Notes under the pieces: generated by a model | Databases searched by the model: none | What the model saw: only the letters and a program-made list of their open reading frames with translations | What the model was told of the DNA's origin: nothing | Part shown: positions 15,460 to 24,180 of the stretch, piece after piece | Layout: every line of letters begins with the position of its first letter | Position numbering within the stretch: the stretch's first letter is position 1 | From: JBBKWH01 sp037968855 | GTDB taxonomy: Bacteria > Pseudomonadota > Gammaproteobacteria > Pseudomonadales > Moraxellaceae | Assembly: GCA_037968855.1 (NCBI GenBank) | Contig: JBBKWH010000020.1 | Coordinates: 1 to 40,443 of the forward strand | Direction: 5' to 3' | DNA length: 40,443 nt | Position numbers and translations under genes: made by a program

Positions 15460-17304
15460 CTAAAAAAAATATTTAAATAACAGCTCAGCTTGCTGATCAT
15501 GTTTTTGATTACTCCATTGATAGTTGTATTTAAAAGATAAGCGATGATCTTTACCTAAAGGAATGGCCTGAATCCATTGAGCATCATATTGTTGATGACC
15601 AGTTCCAAAGCTATTGTAAGTCGATTTGATGCTGGCAATAGACTTTAAGCCATAGATTTCATTAATGGATATACCTAGTTCTGGATTTAGTGCCATATAA
15701 ACATTTTGTTTTCCATAACCTAGTCCAGCACCTGCCAGACCATAGATTAAAATGTCTGGACTCATTTGAAGGCTTAAACCAGCAGCACCATCTAAAGAGG
15801 TGGAGGAGTGTCGTTGCAGTTGATCATCATATTGTGGGCCATAGCCAATCGAAAAACGACCAGATATACCGCCTGTGAGCGTGTCAAAAGGGACGTATGA
15901 GGCCATACGATAGAGCTGGAACTGATCAATACGAATAGTTTGGTCTGATGGAGAGATCAAAATGGATAAATCGCCTAAGCGAAGCTCATTCTCGCTCATA
16001 GATTGTCGATTATCGTCTTCAATACTATGTGCTGCTGCAAAACCGCCTAAGCGAAGGTAGGTTTTATTATTAAAGTAAGAAAGACCGCTATACCACTGAC
16101 TATCTTTGGGTGTGAGTAAAGGATTTTTATACTGAGATAAATCAAATTGATAGTCTTGAGAGAGTGTTGATTGCTTCGCATGAATATTGTCGCTAACCGT
16201 TCGCCACGTTGCAGAATCGATGTGTTGTTTTTCGTTTAAGTAGTCGGCATAGGCTTGTGCGGTTTTAAGCGTACGAAAGGTCTCGACATCGTTTTGGCTA
16301 GGTGGAAGTAGGTTTAGATCTGTTGTAGTAATAGCTGCTTTAATCTGACGTCGCCACGCGAGGGGTTGATCCTCACTAAATATTCGAATACGTGCACGAT
16401 TTGATGGATAAAATGTGGTGCTTTGAACAAGCCCAGCATCATTGATGAGCTTTACGGTATCTAAAGGGGTTTTCCAGCCATGGGCTTGATAAAGTGTCGA
16501 GTTGCCGGTAATGGATAAAATAAAATTAGTAAATGTTGCGCAGTTATAGGTGTGAAAAAAATACTCAAGCGGTGTTTGTTTAAGCTCCCATAAGTGAAGT
16601 TGAATGAGTCGGCGCTGTGTGTCGGTTAACTTGATTTGATAGGTCCAAATATTGCGTTGCTCTTTTTTGGCGTAATAATCGATCTTGTCTCTGAGAGGAG
16701 ATAACGAAAAATAGCCGGACTTTCCTGCGATAATACTGTCGTACATAATTTTTGGCAGATTGATGCCTTTGACTTCGGTAAAAAATGATACGGCATGATC
16801 GACAGGTTGGTGTTGGGCATTTAGACCTGATAGTTGAATCAGAACGTGGCCCATCATACTAGATGCGGAGCTGAGGTTCTCTGACGCATAGACGACAGAA
16901 ATATGGTCGGCGGGTGCTTTTATTAAAAACTCAGATAGTGCCGTGCAATGAGTCAAGTTTGCCACTGGTAGATGGAGTTGCTCTGCTAACCACGCTTGTC
17001 GTGCGGGAAAGCGGCACTCGGCACTGCGCTGAGTTTGCTCATTGAGTAACAAGTCGAGCGTTTTAGTCAGTTCTTGTTGAGGCGAAAACTGCTCAGCACT
17101 GAGTAAAAATTGAGGATCTTTAATACGGGGTTTACCGTGATCAAGATGCAATAACGCAAGCCATGTGGTCTGGTTTTGAAGCTGCAAGTCGAGTGCTTGT
17201 TGAATGATCTGATCAGAAGTCGGATCAGTATTTGCCCACGCCAATGTGTTGGTGGCAAAAAGAAGGGAAGCCCAAAGGCTTCCCCATAGACGACACGTCG
17301 CCAT
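15460..17304 (-). CDS. DUF4105 (Lnb N-terminal-like) envelope protein with a probable beta-barrel C-terminus
   Basis: A 614-residue exported protein. The signal peptide is about residues 1-24 (ending TLAWA). The middle part resembles DUF4105, the periplasmic domain also found in Lnb proteins, with SASSMMGHVLIQLSG and the conserved HTYNCATFTNF near residue 255; the Cys/His pair suggests a papain-like or CHAP-like active centre, but activity is not established. From about residue 420 the sequence alternates aromatic and polar residues (YSGLSYFNNKTYLRLGG, GRFSIGYGPQYD) and ends LLFKYFF, which fits an outer-membrane beta-barrel with terminal Phe. I placed the start at 17304, just behind the lipoprotein stop (7-base gap); an in-frame extension to 17544 would overlap the lipoprotein. 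The two genes form an apparent operon. The sequence is more AT-rich than the tol genes. Confidence 0.8.
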   Translation of the reverse strand: MATCRLWGSLWASLLFATNTLAWANTDPTSDQIIQQALDLQLQNQTTWLALLHLDHGKPRIKDPQFLLSAEQFSPQQELTKTLDLLLNEQTQRSAECRFPARQAWLAEQLHLPVANLTHCTALSEFLIKAPADHISVVYASENLSSASSMMGHVLIQLSGLNAQHQPVDHAVSFFTEVKGINLPKIMYDSIIAGKSGYFSLSPLRDKIDYYAKKEQRNIWTYQIKLTDTQRRLIQLHLWELKQTPLEYFFHTYNCATFTNFILSITGNSTLYQAHGWKTPLDTVKLINDAGLVQSTTFYPSNRARIRIFSEDQPLAWRRQIKAAITTTDLNLLPPSQNDVETFRTLKTAQAYADYLNEKQHIDSATWRTVSDNIHAKQSTLSQDYQFDLSQYKNPLLTPKDSQWYSGLSYFNNKTYLRLGGFAAAHSIEDDNRQSMSENELRLGDLSILISPSDQTIRIDQFQLYRMASYVPFDTLTGGISGRFSIGYGPQYDDQLQRHSSTSLDGAAGLSLQMSPDILIYGLAGAGLGYGKQNVYMALNPELGISINEIYGLKSIASIKSTYNSFGTGHQQYDAQWIQAIPLGKDHRLSFKYNYQWSNQKHDQQAELLFKYFF

Positions 17305-17311
17305 CGGTTGC

Positions 17312-17683
17312 TTATTTGCAAGCGATGGTAATGGTGTCTTCGTACTTCCACATTTTTTCTGTGGCGTAGTCTGTTGTCGAACCCAAGGCACCACCAGACA
17401 AAATGTTGATAAAGAAAACGCTATCCACTTTTTTGGCTGCGACAGTTTCTTTGGTGCAATCAGCATCTTCAACCATAATAACTTTATTTTGCTTAGCACG
17501 GGTGATGTCAACAACGCCCGGCGCTTCAAATGGCATACCATCAATAGTGCCTTTTACTTTGGCACCGTTTGAAGTCGCAATGTTAACCTTTTGGGTTTGG
17601 TCATTGATGATGGTTGCACAGCCGGTAGCCAGCAACAATGCGGATACGAGTGCGGCACTGGTGATTTTTTGCAGAGTTTGCAT
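17312..17683 (-). CDS. Small lipoprotein of unknown function
   Basis: A 123-residue protein with a signal peptide and lipobox LATGC, cysteine at about residue 22. The mature part begins ATIINDQTQKVNIATS and contains GTIDGMPFEAPGVVDITRAKQNKVIMVEDADC; a pattern of this kind (a post-lipobox ATIxxxxTQ segment followed by a small beta domain) occurs in many uncharacterised lipoproteins. Residue Ala after the lipobox Cys suggests outer-membrane sorting. It sits 7 bases ahead of the DUF4105 gene, which implies cotranscription and a shared envelope role. Function is unknown. Confidence 0.8.
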   Translation of the reverse strand: MQTLQKITSAALVSALLLATGCATIINDQTQKVNIATSNGAKVKGTIDGMPFEAPGVVDITRAKQNKVIMVEDADCTKETVAAKKVDSVFFINILSGGALGSTTDYATEKMWKYEDTITIACK

Positions 17684-17872
17684 TGGTCTTTCCCCAAAGA
17701 AATGATATTTAAAAAGCTGAGCGCTTGCATGTATGTGCTTGGTTAAAATCGCTAAATAATGTCTGAATCTGACACGATTTAAGTTTTTATGAGCAATTCA
17801 TACATACAGGCGTCGGATTAAAGCACAGTTATTTTGCTAATCTCAATGGTTTTGTCGGTTAAAAGAATGTTT

Positions 17873-18889
17873 TTAAACATCTTTGCTCGGCACATCCATC
17901 CCCAACTGATGATACGCCTGTGGCGTTGCCAGTCGGCCACGCGCAGTACGCATGACAAAGCCCTGCTGAATCAAAAACGGCTCAACCACGTCTTCAAGGG
18001 TGCCGCTGTCTTCGGCCAGCGCAGCCGCTAAGGATTCAACACCAGCAGGGCCACCATCAAAACGTTCAATCAACATCTGCAAATAACGTCGATCAAGGGT
18101 GTCCAGACCGAGTTTATCCACCGCCAGCATATCCAGCGCCAGACCAGAAATATCGCCAGTCACCGTGCCATCGCCTTTGACTTCGGCGTAGTCACGCACG
18201 CGGCGCAGCAGACGGTTGGCAATCCGTGGTGTGCCACGGGCGCGGCGGGCAATTTCGTGTGCGCCTTCTGGGGTCATCGGCACGCCCAACAAGTTGGCCG
18301 AGCGATTGACAATGGTCGATAGATCGGCCACCGAATAAAACTCCAAGCGTTGCACAATGCCAAAGCGGTCGCGTAGCGGCGAGGTCAGCAAGCCTGCGCG
18401 CGTGGTGGCGGCCACCAGCGTGAAGGGCGGTAAATCTAGCTTGATTGAGCGCGCGGCTGGCCCTTCGCCAATCATGATGTCGAGTTGATAATCTTCCATG
18501 GCTGGATAGAGAATCTCTTCGATCATCGGTGACAGTCGATGGATCTCGTCAATAAACAACACATCACCTTCATCCAGATTGGTCAGCAATGCCGCCAAGT
18601 CACCGGCGCGTTCTAACACAGGGCCGGAGGTGGATTTGAGGTTGCCGCCCATCTCACGGGCGATGATGTTGGCCAACGTGGTTTTGCCCAAACCCGGTGG
18701 GCCAAAAATCAGTGTGTGGTCCAACGCTTCATTACGACTACGCGCCGCATGGATAAAAATTTCCATTTGTTCACGCACCACCGGCTGACCAATATAGTCG
18801 GCCAAGCTGGTGGGGCGAATGGCGCGATCAAACTGATCTTCGGGCCGTGCTGTCGGGGCAATTAAGCGATCTTGGATCGGGTCTGGCAT
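17873..18889 (-). CDS. ruvB: Holliday junction branch-migration ATPase RuvB
   Basis: A 338-residue AAA+ motor of the RuvABC complex, normal length. Walker A is GPPGLGKTT (about residues 62-70), Walker B is VLFIDEIHRL, sensor 1 is LVAATTRAG, the arginine finger is in SPLRDRFG, and the C-terminal winged helix contains DVVEPFLIQQGFVMRTARGR. It drives branch migration of four-way junctions together with RuvA. It lies 14 bases after ruvA, so they are cotranscribed. ruvC, often in the same cluster, is not seen upstream; the dGTPase gene takes that place. Confidence 0.97.
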   Translation of the reverse strand: MPDPIQDRLIAPTARPEDQFDRAIRPTSLADYIGQPVVREQMEIFIHAARSRNEALDHTLIFGPPGLGKTTLANIIAREMGGNLKSTSGPVLERAGDLAALLTNLDEGDVLFIDEIHRLSPMIEEILYPAMEDYQLDIMIGEGPAARSIKLDLPPFTLVAATTRAGLLTSPLRDRFGIVQRLEFYSVADLSTIVNRSANLLGVPMTPEGAHEIARRARGTPRIANRLLRRVRDYAEVKGDGTVTGDISGLALDMLAVDKLGLDTLDRRYLQMLIERFDGGPAGVESLAAALAEDSGTLEDVVEPFLIQQGFVMRTARGRLATPQAYHQLGMDVPSKDV

Positions 18890-18903
18890 GGGGCGACTCC
18901 GGT

Positions 18904-19509
18904 TTATTGCTTAAGCATGGATTTGAGCGCTGCGCGGATCAGGTCGGCGGTTTCGGTATAGTCGGCTTTAAAAGCGGCGACAGCTTTTTGCGCTACCAAC
19001 GGTTTGTAACCGAGCGAGACCAAGGCAGCTTCGGCTTCGGCGACTGGAGAGGCTGCGCCCAAGCTGATTTGATTGAGTGGGCTGTCGTTGCTGCTACCAC
19101 TGTTAGCCAGTAATTTTAGGCGGTCGCGTAGCTCAATCACCAAGCGTTCGGCGGTTTTTTTGCCCACACCAGGGATGCGGGTCAGGGTGCTGATGTCTTG
19201 CATCTCAATCGATTGAATCAGCATGGATGCGCTCATGCCGGACAAAATGCCCAAGGCCAGTTTTGGCCCGACGCCGTTGACCTTAAGCAGAATCCGGAAC
19301 AGTGCTTTGTCGTCGGTATCCAAAAAACCATACAGCAGTTGCGCATCTTCACGCACCACCATGTGGGTCCAGAGGGTGACGGTTTGGTTTTGCTTGAGCT
19401 GGCAGTAGGTGGACAGCGGGGTTTCGACTTCGTAGCCGACGCCTTGCACATTCAGCAATACCACAGGCGCGGCAAGCGCTTGGATGATTCCGGTCAGTGA
19501 GCCAATCAT
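18904..19509 (-). CDS. ruvA: Holliday junction protein RuvA
   Basis: A 201-residue protein with the three RuvA domains: N-terminal OB fold (MIGSLTGIIQ to LLYGF), the tandem helix-hairpin-helix DNA-binding domain (VNGVGPKLALGILS and IPGVGKKTAERLVIELRDRL) and a C-terminal three-helix domain (AEAALVSLGYKPLVAQKAVAAF) that contacts RuvB. A tetramer holds the four-way junction open for RuvB. Transcribed with ruvB, and possibly from the dGTPase gene 45 bases upstream. Confidence 0.96.
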   Translation of the reverse strand: MIGSLTGIIQALAAPVVLLNVQGVGYEVETPLSTYCQLKQNQTVTLWTHMVVREDAQLLYGFLDTDDKALFRILLKVNGVGPKLALGILSGMSASMLIQSIEMQDISTLTRIPGVGKKTAERLVIELRDRLKLLANSGSSNDSPLNQISLGAASPVAEAEAALVSLGYKPLVAQKAVAAFKADYTETADLIRAALKSMLKQ

Positions 19510-19554
19510 GATGATGTCCTAAAAAATATAAATCGTGAATCCGTCTGCGATTGA

Positions 19555-20901
19555 TTAGCCTAAGCCGACTCGTTGCCCCTGAATGTCCATCGCCAAGGCA
19601 TGTGCTTGATGATCAGACAGGGCGGTTAAGGTGTCCAACACGCTCATCATGTTTTGATACGGCGTGCCTTCAAGCCGCGCACCGTGATGCTGCAAGATAT
19701 GCCGTAGGCGTTTTTCGCGGAAGCTGGCGCGATCTTGGCGGATGCTGTCATGTAGCGCCAAAGGCATAAATTGATCCAGCAACACCGATAAACTGGCACT
19801 GGCGACCAATTCTAAGCGGGCTTTTTCGGGATGGGTGAAAATATGCTCACGCGCCATGTTTTTGGCCGCTTCAATCCCTTCACACAGGTCTTTGGGGCAG
19901 TGATCAAGCAGGCTGCCGGTTAATGTGCCAGTCAGCAATTCAAATTGTTTTTGCACAAAGGCTTCGGTCAAATCTTCAACGATACGCTTCATGGCCCGAC
20001 CGCGTAGTGCAGCGAGTTTCTGTTGCATTGGCACATTGAGGCTGATTTCGTGCGGTGCGCCGTATTCGCCAATCAATTGCAAAAACAGCGGCTCAACCTC
20101 GTCGTATTGCAACATGCCCAGCAGCAGGCCGTCTTCCATATCAATCAAGGCGTAGCAGACATCATCGGCGGCTTCGAGTAAGTAGGCCAAGGGATGACGG
20201 CAAAAGGCATACGGGCCGGTTTGGATCAGACCCAAATGCTCACCGACTTCGGCCAAAATCTCACGTTCGCTGTGATAGCAGCCAAACTTGGCCAAGCGAT
20301 GACTGGGTAAATGTTGTTGCTCGTCGATGGAGTGTGCCAACCACGGGTATTTCAGATACGCGCCAAGCGTGGCGTAAGTCAGACGCATCCCGCCATCGTT
20401 GGGATGATATTCCAAGCGGGTGAGGATGCGTAGACCTTGGGCGTTGCCTTCAAATTGGAACAGGTCATTGAGTTCGTCGCTGGAGACTTTTTCGCGTAGA
20501 TGCGCTTGGGCTGGATCGGCAAACCAATCGCGAATGGCGTATTCGCCTGCATGCCCAAACGGTGGGTTGCCAATATCATGCGCCAAGCAAGCGGCTTGAA
20601 TGATCGCGCCGACGTCAGCGGGACTGACCCACGGCGGTAGCTCGTCACGGATTTTTTCGGCGGCCAACATGCCCAATGAGCGGCCCACGCAGGAAACTTC
20701 AAGCGAGTGGGTCAGGCGAGTGTGTACCGCGTCATTTTGGGTTAGCGGGTGGACTTGAGTTTTTCGGTTGAGTTGCCGAAAACTTTGCGAAAAAATAATC
20801 CGGTCATAGTCTTTATGAAATGGCCCACGAGATTGTTCGGTATGGCGTTTGCGACTGCCCAGACGAGCGGGCGATAACAATTGCGCCCAGCGCATTGACA
20901 T
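19555..20901 (-). CDS. dgt: Deoxyguanosinetriphosphate triphosphohydrolase (dGTPase), HD family
   Basis: A 448-residue HD-domain phosphohydrolase that releases triphosphate from dGTP or related dNTPs. The metal-binding residues are visible in TRLTHSLEV, ACLAHDIGNPPFGHAGE and LEAADDVCYALIDMEDG. QNDAVHTRLTHS and the FEGNAQGLRILTR segment are typical of bacterial dGTPases. The ATG at 20901 (MSMRW) gives the normal N-terminus; a longer in-frame reading to 21300 overlaps the divergent regulator gene and has no family resemblance. The ribosome binding site is weak. It is placed 45 bases ahead of ruvA, so nucleotide-pool control and recombination may share a transcript. Confidence 0.9.
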   Translation of the reverse strand: MSMRWAQLLSPARLGSRKRHTEQSRGPFHKDYDRIIFSQSFRQLNRKTQVHPLTQNDAVHTRLTHSLEVSCVGRSLGMLAAEKIRDELPPWVSPADVGAIIQAACLAHDIGNPPFGHAGEYAIRDWFADPAQAHLREKVSSDELNDLFQFEGNAQGLRILTRLEYHPNDGGMRLTYATLGAYLKYPWLAHSIDEQQHLPSHRLAKFGCYHSEREILAEVGEHLGLIQTGPYAFCRHPLAYLLEAADDVCYALIDMEDGLLLGMLQYDEVEPLFLQLIGEYGAPHEISLNVPMQQKLAALRGRAMKRIVEDLTEAFVQKQFELLTGTLTGSLLDHCPKDLCEGIEAAKNMAREHIFTHPEKARLELVASASLSVLLDQFMPLALHDSIRQDRASFREKRLRHILQHHGARLEGTPYQNMMSVLDTLTALSDHQAHALAMDIQGQRVGLG

Positions 20902-20975
20902 GGTGATTTGATCTACACATCGAGTGACAGGTCTGTGATCATGCCAGAATCTGGCGGTCAAAGACCAGTATTGTG

Positions 20976-20990
20976 CGACAGTGATTGTCG
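20976..20990. promoter_or_regulatory. Possible operator in the dgt / DUF3565-HTH divergent region
   Basis: CGACA (20976-20980) and TGTCG (20986-20990) are an inverted repeat with a 5-nt spacer in the 161-base region between the two divergent start codons. It could bind the neighbouring helix-turn-helix protein; this is inferred from position only. Confidence 0.25.
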
Positions 20991-21062
20991 TACTGCTGTA
21001 TGGCGTACAGAGGCGTAGGGGTGATGTTGGCTGATTGATTGGTGCAAAAAGAGGGATACTAA

Positions 21063-21668
21063 ATGAATGAAGTTCAAACCGTTGAAAGTCAACCCCAAGC
21101 GTGGATGCAGCCGATTGTGGGTTTTCATCAAGATGCTGAGTCGCATTGGGTGGCCGATTTGGCCTGTGGGCATAGCCAACATGTGCGGCACGATCCACCA
21201 TGGCAAAACCGACCTTGGGTGTTAACTGAGGCCAGTCGGCAGTCTTATTTGGGCTATTTGTTGCGCTGTCGCCGTTGCGAGCCAGCGTTATCACCCGCAT
21301 TGTCAGGACTGGTCCAGCCTCGCTTACGGGTATTGGTGGGTGATCAGATTGCCCTTGGGCCGGGTAAGGCAGCGGTGTTGCAGGCCATCGCTGAGCATGG
21401 CTCGTTATCGCAGGCGGCGCGTGCGCTTAATATGAGCTATCGACGACTGTGGGCGTTGGTAGACACCATGAATCAGTGCTTTATTTTGCCTTTAGTCGAG
21501 ACGCAAACCGGTGGTACGCAAGGCGGTGGCGCGATGCTAACGCCATTGGGCGAGCAAGTGTTGCAGCATTATCAAAATATGCAGGCCGTTGCGCTGGCGG
21601 CAATTGAGTCTGAGTCGGCACAGTTGTTGGCTTGGCTAAAGCCAGTGGGTGATGGTGTTGCTGATTAA
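21063..21668 (+). CDS. DUF3565 domain fused to a ModE/LysR-like helix-turn-helix
   Basis: A 201-residue two-domain protein. Residues about 18-75 match the DUF3565 pattern, GFHQDAESHWVADLACGHSQHVRHDPPWQNRPWVLT followed by LRCRRCE; Cys35, His37 (or His40/His43), Cys69 and Cys72 look like a zinc site. Residues about 95-175 match the N-terminal winged-helix domain of ModE-type regulators (GPGKAAVLQAIAEHGSLSQAARALNMSYRRLWALVDTMN, then a Gly-rich wing and LTPLGEQVLQ). There is no molybdate-binding (TOBE/MOP) domain. DUF3565 is normally a stand-alone small protein, so this reads as a fusion giving a DNA-binding protein with a metal- or redox-sensing head. Target and signal are unknown; it is divergent from dgt and 190 bases ahead of kdsB. 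Confidence 0.75.
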   Translation: MNEVQTVESQPQAWMQPIVGFHQDAESHWVADLACGHSQHVRHDPPWQNRPWVLTEASRQSYLGYLLRCRRCEPALSPALSGLVQPRLRVLVGDQIALGPGKAAVLQAIAEHGSLSQAARALNMSYRRLWALVDTMNQCFILPLVETQTGGTQGGGAMLTPLGEQVLQHYQNMQAVALAAIESESAQLLAWLKPVGDGVAD

Positions 21669-21858
21669 AAAAACGGTAAAACCGATGTTGAAACGTTGTT
21701 GAAGCATTGCCATGTGAGTGGATCAGATGAGTGCGTCACAAGACGACTTTTTCTGAGTTCATCATGGTTCAGCGGTTGCATTCAGGCGATGATTGTTTAA
21801 TCCTTCTGGCATTGCCGATGTATAGCCGATATTACGCTTAGATTTTTGGGGAAAAAAT

Positions 21859-22620
21859 ATGCGCCATCTTGTGATTCCAGCCCGTTATGCCAGCTCACGT
21901 CTACCGGGTAAACCATTGCTGGATATTCATGGCAAGCCGATGGTGCTGCGTGTAGTGGATCAAGCGCGCAAAGTGCGTGGCATTGATGATTTGTGCGTGG
22001 CCACCGATGATGATCGGATTGCTGAGGTCTGCCGCGCTGCTGGTGTTGAGGTGGTGATGACCGCAGTGGATCATCCATCAGGCACAGACCGCTTAAGCGA
22101 AGTGGCACGAATTCGGGGTTGGGATCGCAACGACATTGTGGTCAATGTACAGGGCGATGAGCCGTTGTTGCCGCCAGTGTTGGTGGAGCAAGTCGGTGAT
22201 CTGTTGGTCAATAAGCCTGATTGTGCAATGGCAACATTGTGTGAACCCGTCACAGAGTTAGATGAATTTTTGCGTAGCTCGATTGTCAAGGTGGTGACCA
22301 GCACGCAGCAAGAGGCACTGTATTTTAGCCGTGCCACTGTGCCGTTTGATCGCGATGCCTTTAAAGACGGCATTCATAGTGTGCCTGCGGTCGCGATGCG
22401 TCATTTGGGTTTGTATGCCTATCGGGTGGCCTTGCTGCAAGATTTTGTGACGTGGCCCATGGGTGTGCTGGAGCAAATCGAAAGCCTAGAGCAACTACGT
22501 GTGCTCGAAAATGGCCGCCGGATTGCCATTGAAGCCGCCAAAATTTCGCTGCCACCGGGTGTCGATACTCAGGCCGATTTGGATCGTTTGCGCGCGCTTG
22601 ATCCGTCGGCGTTTGCTTAA
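21859..22620 (+). CDS. kdsB: 3-deoxy-manno-octulosonate cytidylyltransferase KdsB
   Basis: A 253-residue cytosolic enzyme that activates Kdo with CTP to CMP-Kdo for lipid A-core assembly. Family signatures are the nucleotide-binding IPARYASSRLPGKPLLDIHGKPM at the N-terminus, VATDDDRIAEVCRAAG, HPSGTDRLSEVA and VNVQGDEPLLPP with the metal-binding Asp. ALYFSRATVPFDRD and the C-terminal GVDTQADLDRLRAL complete the pattern. Length is normal. A GGGG-rich ribosome binding site precedes the ATG. holB starts 4 bases after its stop. Confidence 0.96.
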   Translation: MRHLVIPARYASSRLPGKPLLDIHGKPMVLRVVDQARKVRGIDDLCVATDDDRIAEVCRAAGVEVVMTAVDHPSGTDRLSEVARIRGWDRNDIVVNVQGDEPLLPPVLVEQVGDLLVNKPDCAMATLCEPVTELDEFLRSSIVKVVTSTQQEALYFSRATVPFDRDAFKDGIHSVPAVAMRHLGLYAYRVALLQDFVTWPMGVLEQIESLEQLRVLENGRRIAIEAAKISLPPGVDTQADLDRLRALDPSAFA

Positions 22621-22623
22621 GCC

Positions 22624-23667
22624 GTGGCCCGTCAGCCAAGTAAAAAATCAGACCTTGATGCGCCTGCTGCCCCAATCAGTCAAGCGCATTTTGTGCCGTT
22701 GCTGCGGTGGCAGCGCGAGCCGTGGCAACGTCTCATCCGGCGTTTTCCAGATTTACCGCATGGCTTGCTGTTGGCCGGAACGGTGGGTGTGGGCAAGCGA
22801 CGTTTTGCCGACCGGCTGACTGCGTGGCTGTTGTGTGACCAACGCAATGATGATGGCGCTTGTGGTCGTTGTGCCAGTTGTCAGTGGTTGCGGGCGGGAA
22901 CGCATCCTAACTTATTACGGGTATCGCCTGAGATCGACAGCAAAGGCAAACAAAGCAAGCAGATCAAAATTGACCAGATCCGCGCCTTAATGCCGTTTGT
23001 ACAACAAACTGGCGATGGCTGGCGGGTGGTGATGATTGAGCCAGCCGAGCAGATGAACATCGCTGCGGCCAATGCTTTACTCAAAACACTCGAAGAGCCC
23101 GGCGCACGGATGTTGATCTTGCTGATTGCCGATCAACCGATGCAGTTACCAGCGACCATTCGTAGTCGGGTGCAGCAGTTGGCATTAGGCCGAATTGATC
23201 CTGCTCAAGCATTGGACTATGTGCAAGACGAAGCTCAAGTCGAACAAGCGCATGCCAAAATTCTACTCGGACTGGCTGGCCGTGCGCCACTCGCGGCGGT
23301 TGAGCTGGCTAAAAGCGAGATGCTACCCGCACGCGCCGAGTGGGTGGCCGACTGGATTGCGTTGTGTGACCGTCGAGCCGATGCGTTGACGGTGTCGGCT
23401 CGTTGGCAAAAACGTTTACCCTTGCCGGTCTGGCTGTCGATGGTGGATTATTTGCTGCGTGATCTGATCGCCTTACATCTGGGTCAACCGGTGATTCAGC
23501 AGGATTTGGCCTTGTCCAGCTTACAGCATCGCTTGTCCTTGCCAGCCTTACTCGATGCCTCTGCGCAGATTCCACGCTTGCTGGCCGCGGCGCAGCAGAA
23601 CGTGCAAGTCGGGTTGGTCTGTGATAGCTTTATCATGCACTTATCAACCATGGCGCATGCTGCCTGA
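22624..23667 (+). CDS. holB: DNA polymerase III delta-prime subunit
   Basis: A 347-residue clamp-loader subunit. The N-terminal AAA+ fold has the degenerate P-loop GTVGVGKRRFADRL (about residues 55-68), a four-cysteine zinc module CDQRNDDGACGRCASC and the sensor region NIAAANALLKTLEEPGARML with TIRSRVQQL. Delta-prime is the stator of the gamma/tau complex. The start is a GTG 4 bases after kdsB; no better ATG exists nearby. The holB-pilZ-tatD order seen here is the one known from pseudomonads. Confidence 0.93.
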   Translation: MARQPSKKSDLDAPAAPISQAHFVPLLRWQREPWQRLIRRFPDLPHGLLLAGTVGVGKRRFADRLTAWLLCDQRNDDGACGRCASCQWLRAGTHPNLLRVSPEIDSKGKQSKQIKIDQIRALMPFVQQTGDGWRVVMIEPAEQMNIAAANALLKTLEEPGARMLILLIADQPMQLPATIRSRVQQLALGRIDPAQALDYVQDEAQVEQAHAKILLGLAGRAPLAAVELAKSEMLPARAEWVADWIALCDRRADALTVSARWQKRLPLPVWLSMVDYLLRDLIALHLGQPVIQQDLALSSLQHRLSLPALLDASAQIPRLLAAAQQNVQVGLVCDSFIMHLSTMAHAA

Positions 23668-23749
23668 TGTGCTGCTGGTGTGAGGCTTGCACCACTAGAT
23701 GAGTGCTGATTTTAGGACAGTTTTTTAGAACGATTTGACAGGAGCGTCC

Positions 23750-24094
23750 ATGCTACCCCCACGCGCAGGCGGGATTATTAATTATCCCATTAAAGATACG
23801 CATGATTTATATGCCAGCTATATGCCTTTTGTGCTGGGCGGCGGATTGTTTGTGCCGAGTAATCGTAGCTTTCCACTCGGCGAAGAAGTGTTTGTGGTGG
23901 TAACATTGCCAGAATCGAGCGAGCGTATTCCGGTCAGCGGCAAAGTGGTCTGGAGTCATCATCGCTCCCATGGTGTACGTCCAGCAGGCTTTGGTATTCA
24001 GTTGGCGGGTGATGAGGGCATGCGTTTGCGCAACCAGATCGAAAAGCTGTTGGCTGGTCATGTCAGTTCGGATAAGCCGACCCATACGCTCTAA
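23750..24094 (+). CDS. pilZ: Type IV pilus assembly protein PilZ
   Basis: A 114-residue protein of the PilZ orphan class. It lacks the RxxxR and D/NxSxxG c-di-GMP motifs of canonical PilZ domains and has the beta-barrel pattern LGGGLFVPSNRSFPLGEEVFVVVTLP and VSGKVVWSHHRS, ending GFGIQLAGDEG. In Pseudomonas and Xanthomonas PilZ is required for type IV pilus assembly and acts through FimX and PilB. The ATG at 23750 is chosen because an AGGAG lies 7 bases upstream; an in-frame start 15 bases earlier is less likely. It lies between holB and tatD. Confidence 0.9.
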   Translation: MLPPRAGGIINYPIKDTHDLYASYMPFVLGGGLFVPSNRSFPLGEEVFVVVTLPESSERIPVSGKVVWSHHRSHGVRPAGFGIQLAGDEGMRLRNQIEKLLAGHVSSDKPTHTL

Positions 24095-24180
24095 TCCCAT
24101 GCATGCATTTATGCGTGGTACGAATGCGCGATGTAGTATGATCGTTGCTCTTGTGTGCGACTCAAAAACGGACTTTTACC

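Noticed and set aside
17305..17544. N-terminal extension of the DUF4105 protein
   Set aside because: It overlaps the small lipoprotein in another frame; the signal peptide starts at 17304.
20902..21300. N-terminal extension of the dGTPase
   Set aside because: It runs through the divergent DUF3565-HTH gene and has no resemblance to dGTPases.
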